A stretch of DNA of 64,000 nucleotides from Flavobacteriaceae bacterium LSUCC0859 (GCA_022239325.1 JAKOGP010000004.1:62001-126000), one strand, 5' to 3'; positions 1 through 9,742 are shown, counted from the stretch's first letter. Notes: generated from the letters alone by a model not told the origin. Made by a program: numbers and translations.

Positions 1-125
1 ATTTTTACTTTGTTTTAAGACCTTAAAATTACATCAGAAATTGTATTTTTAACTTTAAGAGCAAAGTTATAGGTTGTATAAACGGTAACTCCTAATCCTT
101 CCCTCTACTAAACTAAGCATAATTC

Positions 126-1451
126 ATGTTATTACCCCTGAGCTTTTTCTTTACTTTTTTTGGAGTGTCACTGCTTTTTTCTCAGCAGATAGACCCCTTA
201 GATAAAGCTTATATTCTAAATGATTCTCTAGTGATTTTAGGTAGTGATTACATCCTTAAAAGTGACTTAGCTTCTCCTAATGATTTTGGAAGGAGTACCC
301 CATATAACCCCACCTCTAAAAGTCTTAGAACATTTAGTTTGTTAGACTTTAAGGGCATGCGTTTGCTCATAGACCCTAGTAGCAGCGCCATTCATAAATT
401 GGAAAGAGACAGTATAATTCAATGGGTTCCAGCAGAAGCTTTTCCCGCCACAGGAGCAGCTTATTTGGTGCGTCAAGACACCTTATTCAAATACGGAGGA
501 AAGCGCGGCCTCATGAATATAGACTATATGTCATTTCTAAATGAAGAAAGCCTACGCTGGCAAGCTTTTCCCTCTTTCACTAGTGCGTACACTCCTAACG
601 GAACGTTTAAAAATTGTTATGCAGAAAATGACCAGTTTACGGTTTTTATGAGAGGGGCTAGGGTAAACAGAAGAAACCTCGCAGACGAGTATTTAGATGA
701 CCATATTGTAGCCTATGATTGGGCAAAAAATGAATGGTTTGAATGGGGGCATACTAGGGTAAATTACAAAGATTTTCACAGCAGTATTTCTATGGGAGAA
801 AGCTTGTTATTTTACAATGACAAAAGCATGTTTCTCATTAATCCTTTTAAAAACAGCAACTCATTGTATTATAAGGGTTTGGTTCATTTAAATCTCCATA
901 AGTCTGACCTTTTAGATGCCTTGTATCACGAAAATACCTTTTATGCTTTTTATAAAGAGGAGAATGGTATTCAAGTAAAACCAATCCCAAGAGAACAGTT
1001 TTTGTCTAAAACAGTAGCCATTGACCCCTTTTATGACCCACCTGCTAAAGACACAGATCTCTATTATTATTTAGTAGGATGTATTTTACTTTCTATGGTA
1101 TTGTACCTGCCTGTAAAAAGAAAGTTGTTCAAAGAAAAAATAAAACTGACTCCCCAAGGATTAAAGTATGCTGGGGTTTTACACCCCATTCAAAAAAAAC
1201 AGTATGAGATTCTAAAAGTATTATTAGATGCTCCAACTGTATCCACAGCAGCCATCATGGAACATATAGAAAACCCCAATATATCCTACTCGCAAAACAT
1301 GAAAATAAAAAATCAGCTCATAGAGCAGCTGAATATTATTTTGCAAACTATTTTAAATATTCCCGATGCTTTAATTACAGACATTAAAGACCCAAATGAC
1401 CACAGGGTTACCCTTTACGAACTTAAAAGGGAGTATTTTAAAAAGAGATAA
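126..1451 (+). CDS. Exported single-pass membrane protein with possible C-terminal winged-helix domain
   Basis: I do not recognise a named family. The 441-residue protein begins with a signal-peptide-like hydrophobic stretch (about residues 1-19, ending FSQQ). A large extracytoplasmic part of about 290 residues follows, with beta-propeller-like phrases such as LFKYGGKRG and YDWAKNEWFEW. One transmembrane helix lies near residues 311-330 (YYYLVGCILLSMVLYLPV), followed by a basic stop-transfer KRKLFKEK. The last 100 residues are predicted to be cytoplasmic, helical and charged; the segment LLDAPTVSTAAIMEHIEN resembles a helix-turn-helix, but I cannot confirm DNA binding. The layout (outside sensor, one helix, inside domain) would suit signal transduction; that is inference. 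It converges with the next gene, 30 bp away. The 125 bp upstream hold no other gene. Confidence 0.75.
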   Translation: MLLPLSFFFTFFGVSLLFSQQIDPLDKAYILNDSLVILGSDYILKSDLASPNDFGRSTPYNPTSKSLRTFSLLDFKGMRLLIDPSSSAIHKLERDSIIQWVPAEAFPATGAAYLVRQDTLFKYGGKRGLMNIDYMSFLNEESLRWQAFPSFTSAYTPNGTFKNCYAENDQFTVFMRGARVNRRNLADEYLDDHIVAYDWAKNEWFEWGHTRVNYKDFHSSISMGESLLFYNDKSMFLINPFKNSNSLYYKGLVHLNLHKSDLLDALYHENTFYAFYKEENGIQVKPIPREQFLSKTVAIDPFYDPPAKDTDLYYYLVGCILLSMVLYLPVKRKLFKEKIKLTPQGLKYAGVLHPIQKKQYEILKVLLDAPTVSTAAIMEHIENPNISYSQNMKIKNQLIEQLNIILQTILNIPDALITDIKDPNDHRVTLYELKREYFKKR

Positions 1452-1481
1452 GTTGGTTTATTCCCTAAATATGCAGCTGTA

Positions 1482-4400
1482 TTAAAGCTGCTTTTTCATG
1501 AAATCTTCCCTAAAGACTTGCTCTAAGCTGTTTATGACTCTATTAGCCTGAGCTATGCTTATAACCATTGGAGGTTTTATTTTAATGACGTTGCGGTCTG
1601 GGCCGTCTGTACTCATCAAAACACCCATCTGTTTCATTCTATGAACTACATAGCTTGCTTCTTGTGCTAGTGGGTTGTTTTGTGCATCTAAGAACTCCAT
1701 TCCTAAAAACAAACCATGCCCCCTAACATCTGCAATAATTGGATATTTTTTGGATAGATCTACTAAAGCTGTTTTTAAATACTTTCCAACAGTTGCTGCA
1801 TTTTCTTGTAGTTTTTCCTCTTTGATAATCTCTAGTGTCTTTTGTGCAATGGCACAAGAGACTGGGTTCCCTCCAAAGGTGTTAAAGAACTCCATACCAT
1901 TGGCAAAACTATGAGCTACCTCTTGGGTACAGGCTACCGCCGCAACGGGGTGTCCGTTACCAAGTGGTTTACCTATGCTTACTATGTCGGGTCTCACTCC
2001 ATATAGCTCAAACCCCCAGAAATGACTTCCCATTCTCCCACATCCAGTTTGTACTTCGTCTGAAATACAAACTCCTCCAGCAGATGTAACTAAAGCGTAG
2101 GCCTCTTCTAGAAATCCTGCCGCTAAGGGGACCTGACCACCACAACTTATGATAGGTTCTACAAGAAGAGCTGCAGGGCTTTTTCCTTCAGAATCTAGTT
2201 TGCGTAGTATATCTTTTATTTCATTTGCATATGCAAGCCCTGCTTTTTCCCCCTTGTATTTGCCCCTAAACGCGTCTGGCATTGGAAATACATGGGTGTG
2301 CTCTGGCTTTCCTGCCCCACCTTTGGCGTTAAATTTATAGGAAGAAACCCCTATGGTGGTATTGGTATTGCCATGATACCCATGCTCACTCACTAGCACT
2401 TCTTTGGAACCAGTGTGTTGGTAGGCCATTCTGAGCGCCAACTCATTGGCCTCTGAACCCGAGTTTACAAAATGGATTACTTCCAAATGGGGCGGTAGGG
2501 TTTCTAGTAGGGCCTTGGCAGCCTTATTGATGTTTTCGTGTAAATATCTAGTATTGGTATTTAAAACGGCCATTTGTGCTTGTCCAGCCGCTACTACCCC
2601 AGGGTGTTCATGTCCTATATGGGCTACATTGTTTACCGTGTCTAGATACTTGTAGCCATTTTGATCTATTAAGTAGGCTCCAGTACCTCTTACTATGTGT
2701 AAGGGTGGTTTGTACTGTAAGCTTAAGCTTTTGCCTAGATGTTTATCTCTAAATTTAAGTAGGCTTTCAGGAACTTTCTGTGGGAGGGGAGACAGCCCTT
2801 TTTGTTTCAACAAAAAGTTGGGGTCTGGGCAAAGATCCCTCCATATTTCTTGATTTTGGTGGGTTTGTACTCCAGGGAAATCGTCTTTGTATTCTAAAAG
2901 ATCTAGTAAGATTTGGAAGTGAAGGTGCGGGGCCCAGTTTCCGTTGTTTTTTGAATCTCCTAAACGGCCTACCAGGCTCCCCTTAGCTATGGCATCGCCC
3001 ACTTTGTGGGCTAAAATACTCGCTGGGTCTAAGTGTCCGTATAAGCTAAAAAATGGTCCGGCTGGACTCTCGTGAGCCAGTACAACAAAACCACCGTACT
3101 CCTTTTCTCCTTTTCTGTCTAAAGCCATCACAACGGTTGCGTCAAAGGGGGAATGTACTGCCGTTTGGGAGGGTAACCAAAAATCTACCCCCAGATGCAC
3201 ACAGCGGCTTATGGGGCCTGAATTGCTGCTTACGTCATAGTCCTCTGAGGTATACAAGGGTCTTGGCTCTAGATACCCCCCCGCAATTACTGCCTGAGGA
3301 TGTTTTTTTTGGAGTTGTTGTATTTTAAATTCAAAGTAATCTAAGTCATTAAAACGGGCTTCGTTTTCTACCCACAAACTACTGACGGAAAGGTCTAAAT
3401 GATGCACTTTTTTTTGATCTAGCTCGGGAAAAATACTTTGAATAGAGACCTCTTGTTGGCTGGTCCACTTTATAAACCCCTCTGTGTTGGGATGTGCGAA
3501 GTAACCACAGGCTTTTCTAAAAGCAAAATGAGCCAATGTAGGGGAGAGTTTAGACCATTTCTCAATCAAGGCCCATGCAGCTTTCTCACTGTGCAGTAAA
3601 TAAGTGTTTTCTGGACGTGTTCTTTTATTAATGGCTGCTTTGGTCAAAGAGACAACCAGTCTCATGCCAATAGCGGTATAGAGATGTGCTATGGCACTTT
3701 CTGTAAGATGGTACTGGCTGTGATAACCAGAGACCAGGGGTAGGGCTGCTTGTAAAGGATCTGGGCACCCCATTATCGTATAGGTACACCCAATAGCTAC
3801 GTCATTAATAATTTGGGTGTAACAGGCGTCTCCAAAGTCAATGATTCCAGTTATTGTAGGATCTATAAGATCAGGAGACAGCATGATGTTTTGATCGTTG
3901 GCGTCATTGTGCACCACGCCTTTAGGCAGGCTGTTGTAAGCTGCTAAATTTTCTTGAAAAGCACTAACAAATGGATGTAACAATTTTTGCTCTTCCGTGG
4001 AAAAAAGAGACATATGATCTTTTACCCATAGCGACTGTGCCAGGTCCCAATCGTTTTTTGTGCGGTCATGTGGGTGTTCAAATCCCTTTAGTGCTGTAGT
4101 GATGGCACCCATTTGTAGCCCGAGTTGTTCCCTGAGATTTTTTGTAATGGGATGTGCAGAGCCCCAACTTCGTCCTGGTACCCAGCTCAGGATTCGGATA
4201 ATAGATGCTTCTTTATTTTCATGGGCTATTATTTTATAAGCAGCCCCTTCTTTGTCTTTGACCAATAATGGGATGTTTTTCACCTTGGCCTCAGAAAGTT
4301 TTTCCAACAAGGCAGACTCAAATAAGATCCGATCTTTTTTATATAGCGGACTTATTTTTACGACAAACTGGGTGTTCTTATTTGTTGTTAAACAAAAGTT

Positions 4401-4487
4401 TAAATCAATTTCTCCATGAAGTTTTTTAATTGCGCCTTCTAAGCTGTACCATTTTTTAATGTGTTTTGCAATCTTTGCTGTAGTCAT
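1482..4487 (-). CDS. Three-domain fusion: APH-type kinase, M23-type peptidase, class III aminotransferase
   Basis: The 1001-residue protein has three recognisable parts. Residues about 25-300 are an aminoglycoside-phosphotransferase/choline-kinase fold with the catalytic loop HNDANDQN (193-200) and the metal motif DFGD (217-220). Residues about 400-535 resemble an M23 (lysostaphin-type) metallopeptidase with the zinc ligands intact: H431 and D435 in HLGVD, and HLH at 521-523. Residues about 585-1000 are a class III PLP aminotransferase with DEVQTG (810-815) and the probable PLP lysine K840 in SIGKPLGNG. The aminotransferase part resembles the AGXT2-like/ethanolamine-phosphate phospho-lyase group. 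No signal peptide is visible, so a cytoplasmic location is likely and the M23 part may bind rather than cut. A kinase plus phospho-lyase pairing suggests an amino-alcohol is phosphorylated and then cleaved; the substrate is inference. It lies 7 bp downstream of the DUF3667 gene. Confidence 0.9.
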   Translation of the reverse strand: MTTAKIAKHIKKWYSLEGAIKKLHGEIDLNFCLTTNKNTQFVVKISPLYKKDRILFESALLEKLSEAKVKNIPLLVKDKEGAAYKIIAHENKEASIIRILSWVPGRSWGSAHPITKNLREQLGLQMGAITTALKGFEHPHDRTKNDWDLAQSLWVKDHMSLFSTEEQKLLHPFVSAFQENLAAYNSLPKGVVHNDANDQNIMLSPDLIDPTITGIIDFGDACYTQIINDVAIGCTYTIMGCPDPLQAALPLVSGYHSQYHLTESAIAHLYTAIGMRLVVSLTKAAINKRTRPENTYLLHSEKAAWALIEKWSKLSPTLAHFAFRKACGYFAHPNTEGFIKWTSQQEVSIQSIFPELDQKKVHHLDLSVSSLWVENEARFNDLDYFEFKIQQLQKKHPQAVIAGGYLEPRPLYTSEDYDVSSNSGPISRCVHLGVDFWLPSQTAVHSPFDATVVMALDRKGEKEYGGFVVLAHESPAGPFFSLYGHLDPASILAHKVGDAIAKGSLVGRLGDSKNNGNWAPHLHFQILLDLLEYKDDFPGVQTHQNQEIWRDLCPDPNFLLKQKGLSPLPQKVPESLLKFRDKHLGKSLSLQYKPPLHIVRGTGAYLIDQNGYKYLDTVNNVAHIGHEHPGVVAAGQAQMAVLNTNTRYLHENINKAAKALLETLPPHLEVIHFVNSGSEANELALRMAYQHTGSKEVLVSEHGYHGNTNTTIGVSSYKFNAKGGAGKPEHTHVFPMPDAFRGKYKGEKAGLAYANEIKDILRKLDSEGKSPAALLVEPIISCGGQVPLAAGFLEEAYALVTSAGGVCISDEVQTGCGRMGSHFWGFELYGVRPDIVSIGKPLGNGHPVAAVACTQEVAHSFANGMEFFNTFGGNPVSCAIAQKTLEIIKEEKLQENAATVGKYLKTALVDLSKKYPIIADVRGHGLFLGMEFLDAQNNPLAQEASYVVHRMKQMGVLMSTDGPDRNVIKIKPPMVISIAQANRVINSLEQVFREDFMKKQL

Positions 4488-4494
4488 ATAGTAC

Positions 4495-5466
4495 CTATAA
4501 AAATTCTGATTTCACCCAAATGGCAAAAATGGCTCCCATAGCAAAAATGAGGCATAGACCGTAGGTTATAAAAATCCCTAAACTTTTAAAAATAGTCCTT
4601 ATCCAGCTTCTTTTGTACAGCTGTTTGTATCCAAAATAGGTGTGAATGGGCAGCAAGAGCAGCAAATAAAACTCAGCTTCTATATGGCGATCTGCCCATA
4701 TATATTGAAGGAAAAAGACAAAGGTCCCTATGAGAAACCAAAAACTATGCTGGTTTACTGCCATAATGAGATGGCTGTAATAATATGGGCTGCTTTTTCT
4801 GAAAAAAAGCCAAAGGATAAAGGCATATACGGGCATGAGTAAAAATAAAGACCAAGAAAGAAACTTGAGAAAACTGTTCATATAGATTTTGGGATCTTCC
4901 ATAACCTTAGTAACTGCTGTCTTCAGTTTTTCAATTTCTTGGGTATCCTCTGGGCTTTGTACTTTGGTTGGGGTAGCTTCTGAAGACAAGTCTATTCTAA
5001 AAGTTTTATCTGTACTAGAACTTGGAATGCTGTCTAATAGGGGTGTTTCCTTTTGGAAAGTGCTTATAGAATCTTTTTCTTGTAGGGCTTTGTATACCTT
5101 TTCTTTGTTTTCATCAGAGACCACCACAGCCTTTGCCAAGTAGGAAGAAAATACCAAGAAGAATATAAAACTTATAAAAATAAAAAACCTAAATGGGGGC
5201 ATATAGCGTGCTCTTTTTCCAAGGGTAAAATCTCTGGTAAGCTTTCCTGGTTGTATGGTGAGTGCTTTTAAGGATTTCCAAAAACGGGTGTCAAACGCAA
5301 AAAGATTTCCTGTAAAGTCTGCGAGTAAAAATCTAAATGGCCGTTGGTATTCAAATATAGACTGGCCACATTCCGGACAAAATTTACCTTCAAAGGAAGT
5401 TTCACAGTTCTTGCAGCGTACCGCTTCTGGGGTATTACTTTTTTCTTCTTCTTGAGTTTTTATCAT
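4495..5466 (-). CDS. DUF3667-type zinc-ribbon membrane protein
   Basis: The 323-residue protein starts with a zinc ribbon (CKNC near residue 18, CPEC near residue 31, followed by GQ), then a conserved stretch with PFRFLLADF and FDTRFWKSLKAL, typical of DUF3667. Four or more transmembrane helices follow (for example FFIFISFIFFLVFSSYLA, FLSWSLFLLMPVYAFILWLFF and the C-terminal FITYGLCLIFAMGAIFAI). A polar loop of about 70 residues between the first and second helices carries low-complexity Ser/Thr/Lys sequence. The biochemical role of this family is not known to me. It starts 17 bp after the upstream hydrolase gene ends and stops 7 bp before the fusion gene begins, so it probably shares their transcript. 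Confidence 0.85.
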   Translation of the reverse strand: MIKTQEEEKSNTPEAVRCKNCETSFEGKFCPECGQSIFEYQRPFRFLLADFTGNLFAFDTRFWKSLKALTIQPGKLTRDFTLGKRARYMPPFRFFIFISFIFFLVFSSYLAKAVVVSDENKEKVYKALQEKDSISTFQKETPLLDSIPSSSTDKTFRIDLSSEATPTKVQSPEDTQEIEKLKTAVTKVMEDPKIYMNSFLKFLSWSLFLLMPVYAFILWLFFRKSSPYYYSHLIMAVNQHSFWFLIGTFVFFLQYIWADRHIEAEFYLLLLLPIHTYFGYKQLYKRSWIRTIFKSLGIFITYGLCLIFAMGAIFAIWVKSEFL

Positions 5467-5483
5467 ATCTAAATTATAAGCTT

Positions 5484-6836
5484 TTATAAATTTAGGTCAT
5501 TTATCCATTCTTTAATTCGTACTAACAATTTTGGAGAAAGGGTTTGTTCTATGCTATAATACTCATTGGGAAGGCCGGTTACTGCCTCTTGAAATAGATG
5601 GTTAAGTCCATCTAAGGTCTCTACGCTACTTTTTGGGTGTGGAGGTAAAGCTTTTTCAATGGCTCTAAGGTTTTCAGTGGCAGCCACCTGAACATCTAAG
5701 CTTCCGTTCACTGCTAAGACGGGTATCTTTAGAGTCTCTAAAAACGCTGCAGGATCTGATTTTATTAGGCTCATAATTTCTGCACTTTCTATTTGTTTCA
5801 TTAACTGTTTGCGCTGTTGTTCAGGTAGCAGTTCTCCATATATGTCAATTAAATAGCGATCTATATCTTGAAGGGTTTGTGCGGTATTTAAATTTTTTCC
5901 AACCAGATCATAGATGCCCCGCATGAGTTCTTGCCCCTGACTAATTTGCTCCTCACTCAGACCCATTTTTCGCTCTATGTCTGCTTTTTGTTGTAACATT
6001 AGTAAGTCTCCAGAAAGACCAGGAGCAGCTAAGAGCACCAAAAAATCTATATCATGATGTTCATTAGCTACCTTTGGAGCTATAATGCCTCCTAAGCTAT
6101 GCCCTAGAAGCCCCATAGGCACTCTGGCAAATTCCTTTCTATTTCTTAAAAAACGTACAGCTGCGCTTAGGTCTTCCCCTAAGGTTTCTATACTAGCCGT
6201 ACTAAAATCTCCCTGAGAAGCTCCTACACCACGATCGTCATAGCGCAGCACACCTACACCATCGCTGGCTAAGCTATGGGCCAATAATTCGTAGGGTTTG
6301 TGATCAAACATACTGCCATCTCTATCCTGTGGCCCACTCCCGCTAACCATAACAACTAATGCTTTCAGGGGAAGGTCCTTGGGTATATTCAAAGTGCCTG
6401 ATAGTTGTATTTGCGCTTTTTCATTTACAAATACAATCTCTTCACTGCTGTAATTAAAGGGAGGTTTGGGTGTTTGAGGTCTTGATATTTGTAAGGTACC
6501 GCGGCTTAGAACCAATGGAATTTTAAAATCATTTTGAATAAAATTTCCTTGAATACTATCGTTTACTAGATGGCCTTCATAAGTAATATTAAAAGCAGAA
6601 AAATTCATTTTTAAGCTACCATCTGAAAATAGGGTTTCTGAGGCTTTAGCTTTATTTAGCCCTTGAGCAGGGATACTCATATGACCTAATAACTTATTTT
6701 CAAGCTCAGTGACCCCAAAAGAGAGTGCTATTTTTTGATTGCCAAAGACCAGAGTGCCTTTCCAATTCCCACTAATCTCCTGGGCCCACAGTAAAACAGG
6801 AAACAGACACAAGACATAAACAAGATTCTTTTTCAT
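5484..6836 (-). CDS. Secreted alpha/beta hydrolase
   Basis: The 450-residue protein has a signal peptide ([18 protein letters not shown], cleavage after AQ). An N-terminal beta-rich domain of about 110 residues ([19 protein letters not shown]) is of the kind seen before hydrolase domains in Bacteroidota. The hydrolase core carries an oxyanion-type [11 protein letters not shown], the nucleophile elbow GHSLGG (245-250, Ser247), and LDGLNHLFQ near the C-terminus with the probable catalytic His. An acidic residue in [12 protein letters not shown] is the likely third member of the triad. It should act in the periplasm or at the cell surface on esters or peptides; the substrate is unknown. Its start overlaps the stop of the small VF530-like gene by 4 bp, so the two are probably translationally coupled. 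Confidence 0.9.
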   Translation of the reverse strand: MKKNLVYVLCLFPVLLWAQEISGNWKGTLVFGNQKIALSFGVTELENKLLGHMSIPAQGLNKAKASETLFSDGSLKMNFSAFNITYEGHLVNDSIQGNFIQNDFKIPLVLSRGTLQISRPQTPKPPFNYSSEEIVFVNEKAQIQLSGTLNIPKDLPLKALVVMVSGSGPQDRDGSMFDHKPYELLAHSLASDGVGVLRYDDRGVGASQGDFSTASIETLGEDLSAAVRFLRNRKEFARVPMGLLGHSLGGIIAPKVANEHHDIDFLVLLAAPGLSGDLLMLQQKADIERKMGLSEEQISQGQELMRGIYDLVGKNLNTAQTLQDIDRYLIDIYGELLPEQQRKQLMKQIESAEIMSLIKSDPAAFLETLKIPVLAVNGSLDVQVAATENLRAIEKALPPHPKSSVETLDGLNHLFQEAVTGLPNEYYSIEQTLSPKLLVRIKEWINDLNL

Positions 6837-7075
6837 GAAAATTTAGAGATATTTTTTAAATATAATGCTTCTACTTTGGCTCTAGCCCAAGGTGTTCTCC
6901 TGAGAAATTTTAGGCTAGATTTTATCGAGGGATTACTCTTAAAGCAATTGATGTTTATTTGAAAAGAAAGGGGCTCCCAACCGTAATAATCCACCAGATC
7001 TTCCAGCATGTCTGCTAATTTTACTCCGTGTAAGGGGTTGTTGACTTGTGTATTTTTTGGAGTTTTTTGGTCCAT
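6833..7075 (-). CDS. VF530-type (DUF2132) small DNA-binding protein
   Basis: The 80-residue protein matches the VF530/DUF2132 pattern: [17 protein letters not shown] near the start, GW at the centre, ININCF, then [26 protein letters not shown] at the end. Members are short basic helical proteins described as double-stranded-DNA binding; I infer the same here. It overlaps the downstream hydrolase gene by 4 bp and lies 82 bp after the pseudouridine synthase gene. The first codons ([11 protein letters not shown]) are poorly conserved in the family, so translation could begin slightly later, but no better in-frame ATG is present. Confidence 0.85.
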   Translation of the reverse strand: MDQKTPKNTQVNNPLHGVKLADMLEDLVDYYGWEPLSFQININCFKSNPSIKSSLKFLRRTPWARAKVEALYLKNISKFS

Positions 7076-7157
7076 TTTTCTTGGCTTATGTATCTCGGTT
7101 TTAACTGCGATTTTATCATCACGGTTATAGTAGGTTCAAGTAAACTGCTTTTTCTCT

Positions 7158-8039
7158 TTATTTTATTTTTAATAAGGCCTCTGTCTGGGAGAATATATTT
7201 AAAAATTTCTTGGGCAGAGGCGCTTCAATATACATATTTTCTCCATTATTAGGGTGTTTGAAGCCTAAAGAAAAAGCGTGTAAAAACAAGCCCTTTCCCT
7301 TTAAAATGAGTGGTGAAACTCCATAGGTCTGGTCTCCTAAAATGGGGTGTCCCATGGCGGCTAATTGTTTTCTAAGCTGGTGTCTTCTCCCAGTTTTAGG
7401 ATGTAGCAAGACCAAACTTAGACTGCCAAATCTGCTAGAGGGCACTTTGGCCAAACACTTAAAATACGCCTGGGCTGGCTTATGGTCTACCGGGCTCACT
7501 AATGTCCCCTCATTTTTAAGCGAACCTATACAAATAGCCAAATAGGTTTTGTCCATTTTTTTCTGTTCAAACGCACTGTTAAAGGCTCTTATGGCAGTGG
7601 TGGTTTTTCCCACCAATAGCAATCCAGTGGTAGGATAGTCTAGCCTGTGCACTGGCTGTGGTAAACAGGCGTCTTTTTCATGACTGGGTTTGACATTTTG
7701 CTCCAGTGCCCGGGCTAAGGTTTTAAAGCTGTTCCCACTCACTAAAAGGCCAGCAGGTTTGAAAATAGCAGCCATATGAGCGTCTTCATAAAGTACTTCT
7801 AAAGAGAGAATTAAGGCTTTAGAAGAAGGCTTTTTGGGTAAAGGTTGCCATTCAATAAGTTCTCCACCGCAAATATAAGTAGCAGATGTTCCTGGGGTAT
7901 TGTTCACCCTCACACCTCCTTTTTTTAGGGCTTTTTTCCACGCAGATTTGGTGTCCAAACCTTCAAAAATACCCACGCCATATTCTTGCAAACGAACGGG
8001 TTTTTCTTGAGGAATGGCTGTGTGAATATGGCGGCTCAT
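7158..8039 (-). CDS. RluA-family RNA pseudouridine synthase
   Basis: The 293-residue protein isomerises uridine to pseudouridine in RNA. The signature HRLDYPTTGLLLVGKT contains the catalytic Asp, and HPKTGRRHQLRKQLAAMGHPILGDQTYG is the typical C-terminal RluA motif. An N-terminal S4-like segment is present (KSAWKKALKKGGVRVNN), the usual RNA-binding extension. Whether it modifies rRNA or tRNA cannot be told from sequence. The coding region overlaps the upstream monooxygenase gene by 4 bp, which points to co-transcription. Confidence 0.92.
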   Translation of the reverse strand: MSRHIHTAIPQEKPVRLQEYGVGIFEGLDTKSAWKKALKKGGVRVNNTPGTSATYICGGELIEWQPLPKKPSSKALILSLEVLYEDAHMAAIFKPAGLLVSGNSFKTLARALEQNVKPSHEKDACLPQPVHRLDYPTTGLLLVGKTTTAIRAFNSAFEQKKMDKTYLAICIGSLKNEGTLVSPVDHKPAQAYFKCLAKVPSSRFGSLSLVLLHPKTGRRHQLRKQLAAMGHPILGDQTYGVSPLILKGKGLFLHAFSLGFKHPNNGENMYIEAPLPKKFLNIFSQTEALLKIK

Positions 8040-9469
8040 AGGCTTCCCCTTGGGGCGTCTTTTTTAATTAATACCTTTTCTGAGTGTAGTAAAACAGCCG
8101 CAGCGGCAGAATCCAAGACTTTAGAACTACTGCGTTTTATCATCTGCTTTTCATAGAAATTTAAAACAAGCGCTCTCAATCCTTTTTCCTCCCAATTGGA
8201 ATGAGACCCACAATACCTGTAAATACTTCTCGCAAGTAATAAGGCATCTAGTAAGGCTTGGTTAGCTCCCTGGCCCTTGAAAGGACTCATGGGGTGCGCT
8301 GCGTCTCCCAGTAAGGTCACAGACCCGGCCTGATCAAAGTGAGAAGATTGTAATAAAGATTTGTCATAAGCTGGGTAACCAGATATGAGACGCTCCGGAC
8401 TGGCCGTAATTAATTGAGGAATTGGGTCGTGCCAAGGCACCCTTTTTAAAGCCTCTTTTTTGAGTGCTGTGGCTCCTTTTCTAGACAAATCTATAGCATT
8501 AGTTTCGTTCATTGGAAAGCTCAGTTGCCACATCACGGCTGTTTTACTGTAGGGCATAACGTATATTCGCTCCTTTCCATTGGCGGTTTGGAAAACTGTT
8601 TCTTGGTCTAATAAGGGGTGGCTGAGGTCTTTGAGCTCGCGAAGCTCGCTGATGCCTAAAATAACCATACATCCCAAATAGTGAAGCGGTCTTTTAGCAG
8701 TTCCTATAATACGCTCGTGAACCTGACTTCGAATGCCGTCTGCACCCACCAAGAGGTTTGCACTTTCATAGACCTCCTCTTCCTTGGATTTAAAATGTAG
8801 CTTTAAGGAAGACGCAGTGGTTTGGGTATACCCAATAAATTCATGGCCCCATTTTACAGAATTACTCCCTTGGAGTTGTTCTAACAACTGCAGTCTCAGA
8901 GATTGCCTAGCAACGTGAATATTCCGTATTTTAGGTTTTTTGCCGCTAGATTGTTCCATCCATTTTCTAAAACCCCAGCTACCTAAAACATCTCCCTGGG
9001 GCATATGTACTATGTGGCGGGTAGAAACTACCCCATCTTTAAGGTCCTTAATACCCAAACCCTTCATGGCCTTACTGGCTTGTTGTAGGGTAAGTCCATA
9101 GCCCTGAGAGCGGGCTTTAAAATTTTGGTCACGCTCATAGAGCGTAAATGGAATGCCGCGGTGTAAGCAAGCCACAGCGAGGGCCGTGCCGCCTATCCCA
9201 CCTCCTACAATGGCTATATGGGGGAAGGTGTTTCTTTGGTTTTTCCTAGCTTTTTCTCCTGCTCTTAATCCAGACCCTTCGCAGGCTTCACAGATATATT
9301 CACTTGCTTTTGGGGGAGTGGGAGCTCTGTGATTCTTTGGATCTTTTTGGTACTGAGCAAGTGCAAGCTCAAAGGATAGTTTGGCTTTTTTTTTAATCCG
9401 CCGTTTTCTCCTTCCCTGGCCTTTACAGTGGGGACAAATATTCCAAAATAGGTGCTCTTCAGGGGCCAA
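8036..9469 (-). CDS. FAD-dependent monooxygenase with N-terminal DnaJ-like zinc-finger motifs
   Basis: Residues from about 85 onward form a class A flavoprotein monooxygenase: the dinucleotide motif IAIVGGGIGGTALA, then LLVGADGIRSQVHERI, and the FAD-ribityl motif LLGDAAHPMSPFKGQGAN. Such enzymes hydroxylate aromatic or related substrates with NAD(P)H and O2. The unusual part is the N-terminus: CPHCKGQG (12-19) and CEACEGSG (60-67) are two CxxCxGxG motifs like those of the DnaJ zinc finger, separated by a basic, Lys/Arg-rich linker. Together the four cysteines could bind one zinc. The fused motif could recruit a protein or nucleic-acid partner; that is inference. The gene is first of the leftward run and overlaps the pseudouridine synthase gene by 4 bp. 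Confidence 0.88.
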   Translation of the reverse strand: MAPEEHLFWNICPHCKGQGRRKRRIKKKAKLSFELALAQYQKDPKNHRAPTPPKASEYICEACEGSGLRAGEKARKNQRNTFPHIAIVGGGIGGTALAVACLHRGIPFTLYERDQNFKARSQGYGLTLQQASKAMKGLGIKDLKDGVVSTRHIVHMPQGDVLGSWGFRKWMEQSSGKKPKIRNIHVARQSLRLQLLEQLQGSNSVKWGHEFIGYTQTTASSLKLHFKSKEEEVYESANLLVGADGIRSQVHERIIGTAKRPLHYLGCMVILGISELRELKDLSHPLLDQETVFQTANGKERIYVMPYSKTAVMWQLSFPMNETNAIDLSRKGATALKKEALKRVPWHDPIPQLITASPERLISGYPAYDKSLLQSSHFDQAGSVTLLGDAAHPMSPFKGQGANQALLDALLLARSIYRYCGSHSNWEEKGLRALVLNFYEKQMIKRSSSKVLDSAAAAVLLHSEKVLIKKDAPRGSL

Positions 9470-9571
9470 ATGTAAAAGTTTTAATAGGTTGCTAAGGGAA
9501 TGTCTTACAGGTATAAAAATAAAGCAAATAATTGGGGTCTCTTTATAAGCGGCCTAGATAACTTTAAAGAG

Positions 9572-9660
9572 AAAAAAAACCTCCAACTTATAAAGTTGAA
9601 GGTCAGTTTTGTAAGAGGTATGGCGCTAATTTTGAATCAGACATAACCTTTTTAAATGAA
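9572..9660. repeat. Hairpin-plus-box element, copy 1 (left end of accessory region)
   Basis: This is in the 273-bp gap between 9469 and 9743. A hairpin (CCTCCAACTT, loop, AGTTGAAGG) with an A-run on its left side reads leftward as an intrinsic terminator, probably for a transcript entering from the right. It is followed by the box TATGGCGCTAATTTTGAATC, which recurs with few changes at 19312 and 22119, each time just after a hairpin and in the same orientation. I interpret it as an insertion scar or boundary; the gene-free sequence on either side shows nothing else. Confidence 0.6.
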
Positions 9661-9742
9661 TTTATTTAAAAATTGAAAAAAAAATAATAGGGTTTTTTAA
9701 GAGTTAGTTGTTTTACATACATACACACTAAAATACTTAAAA

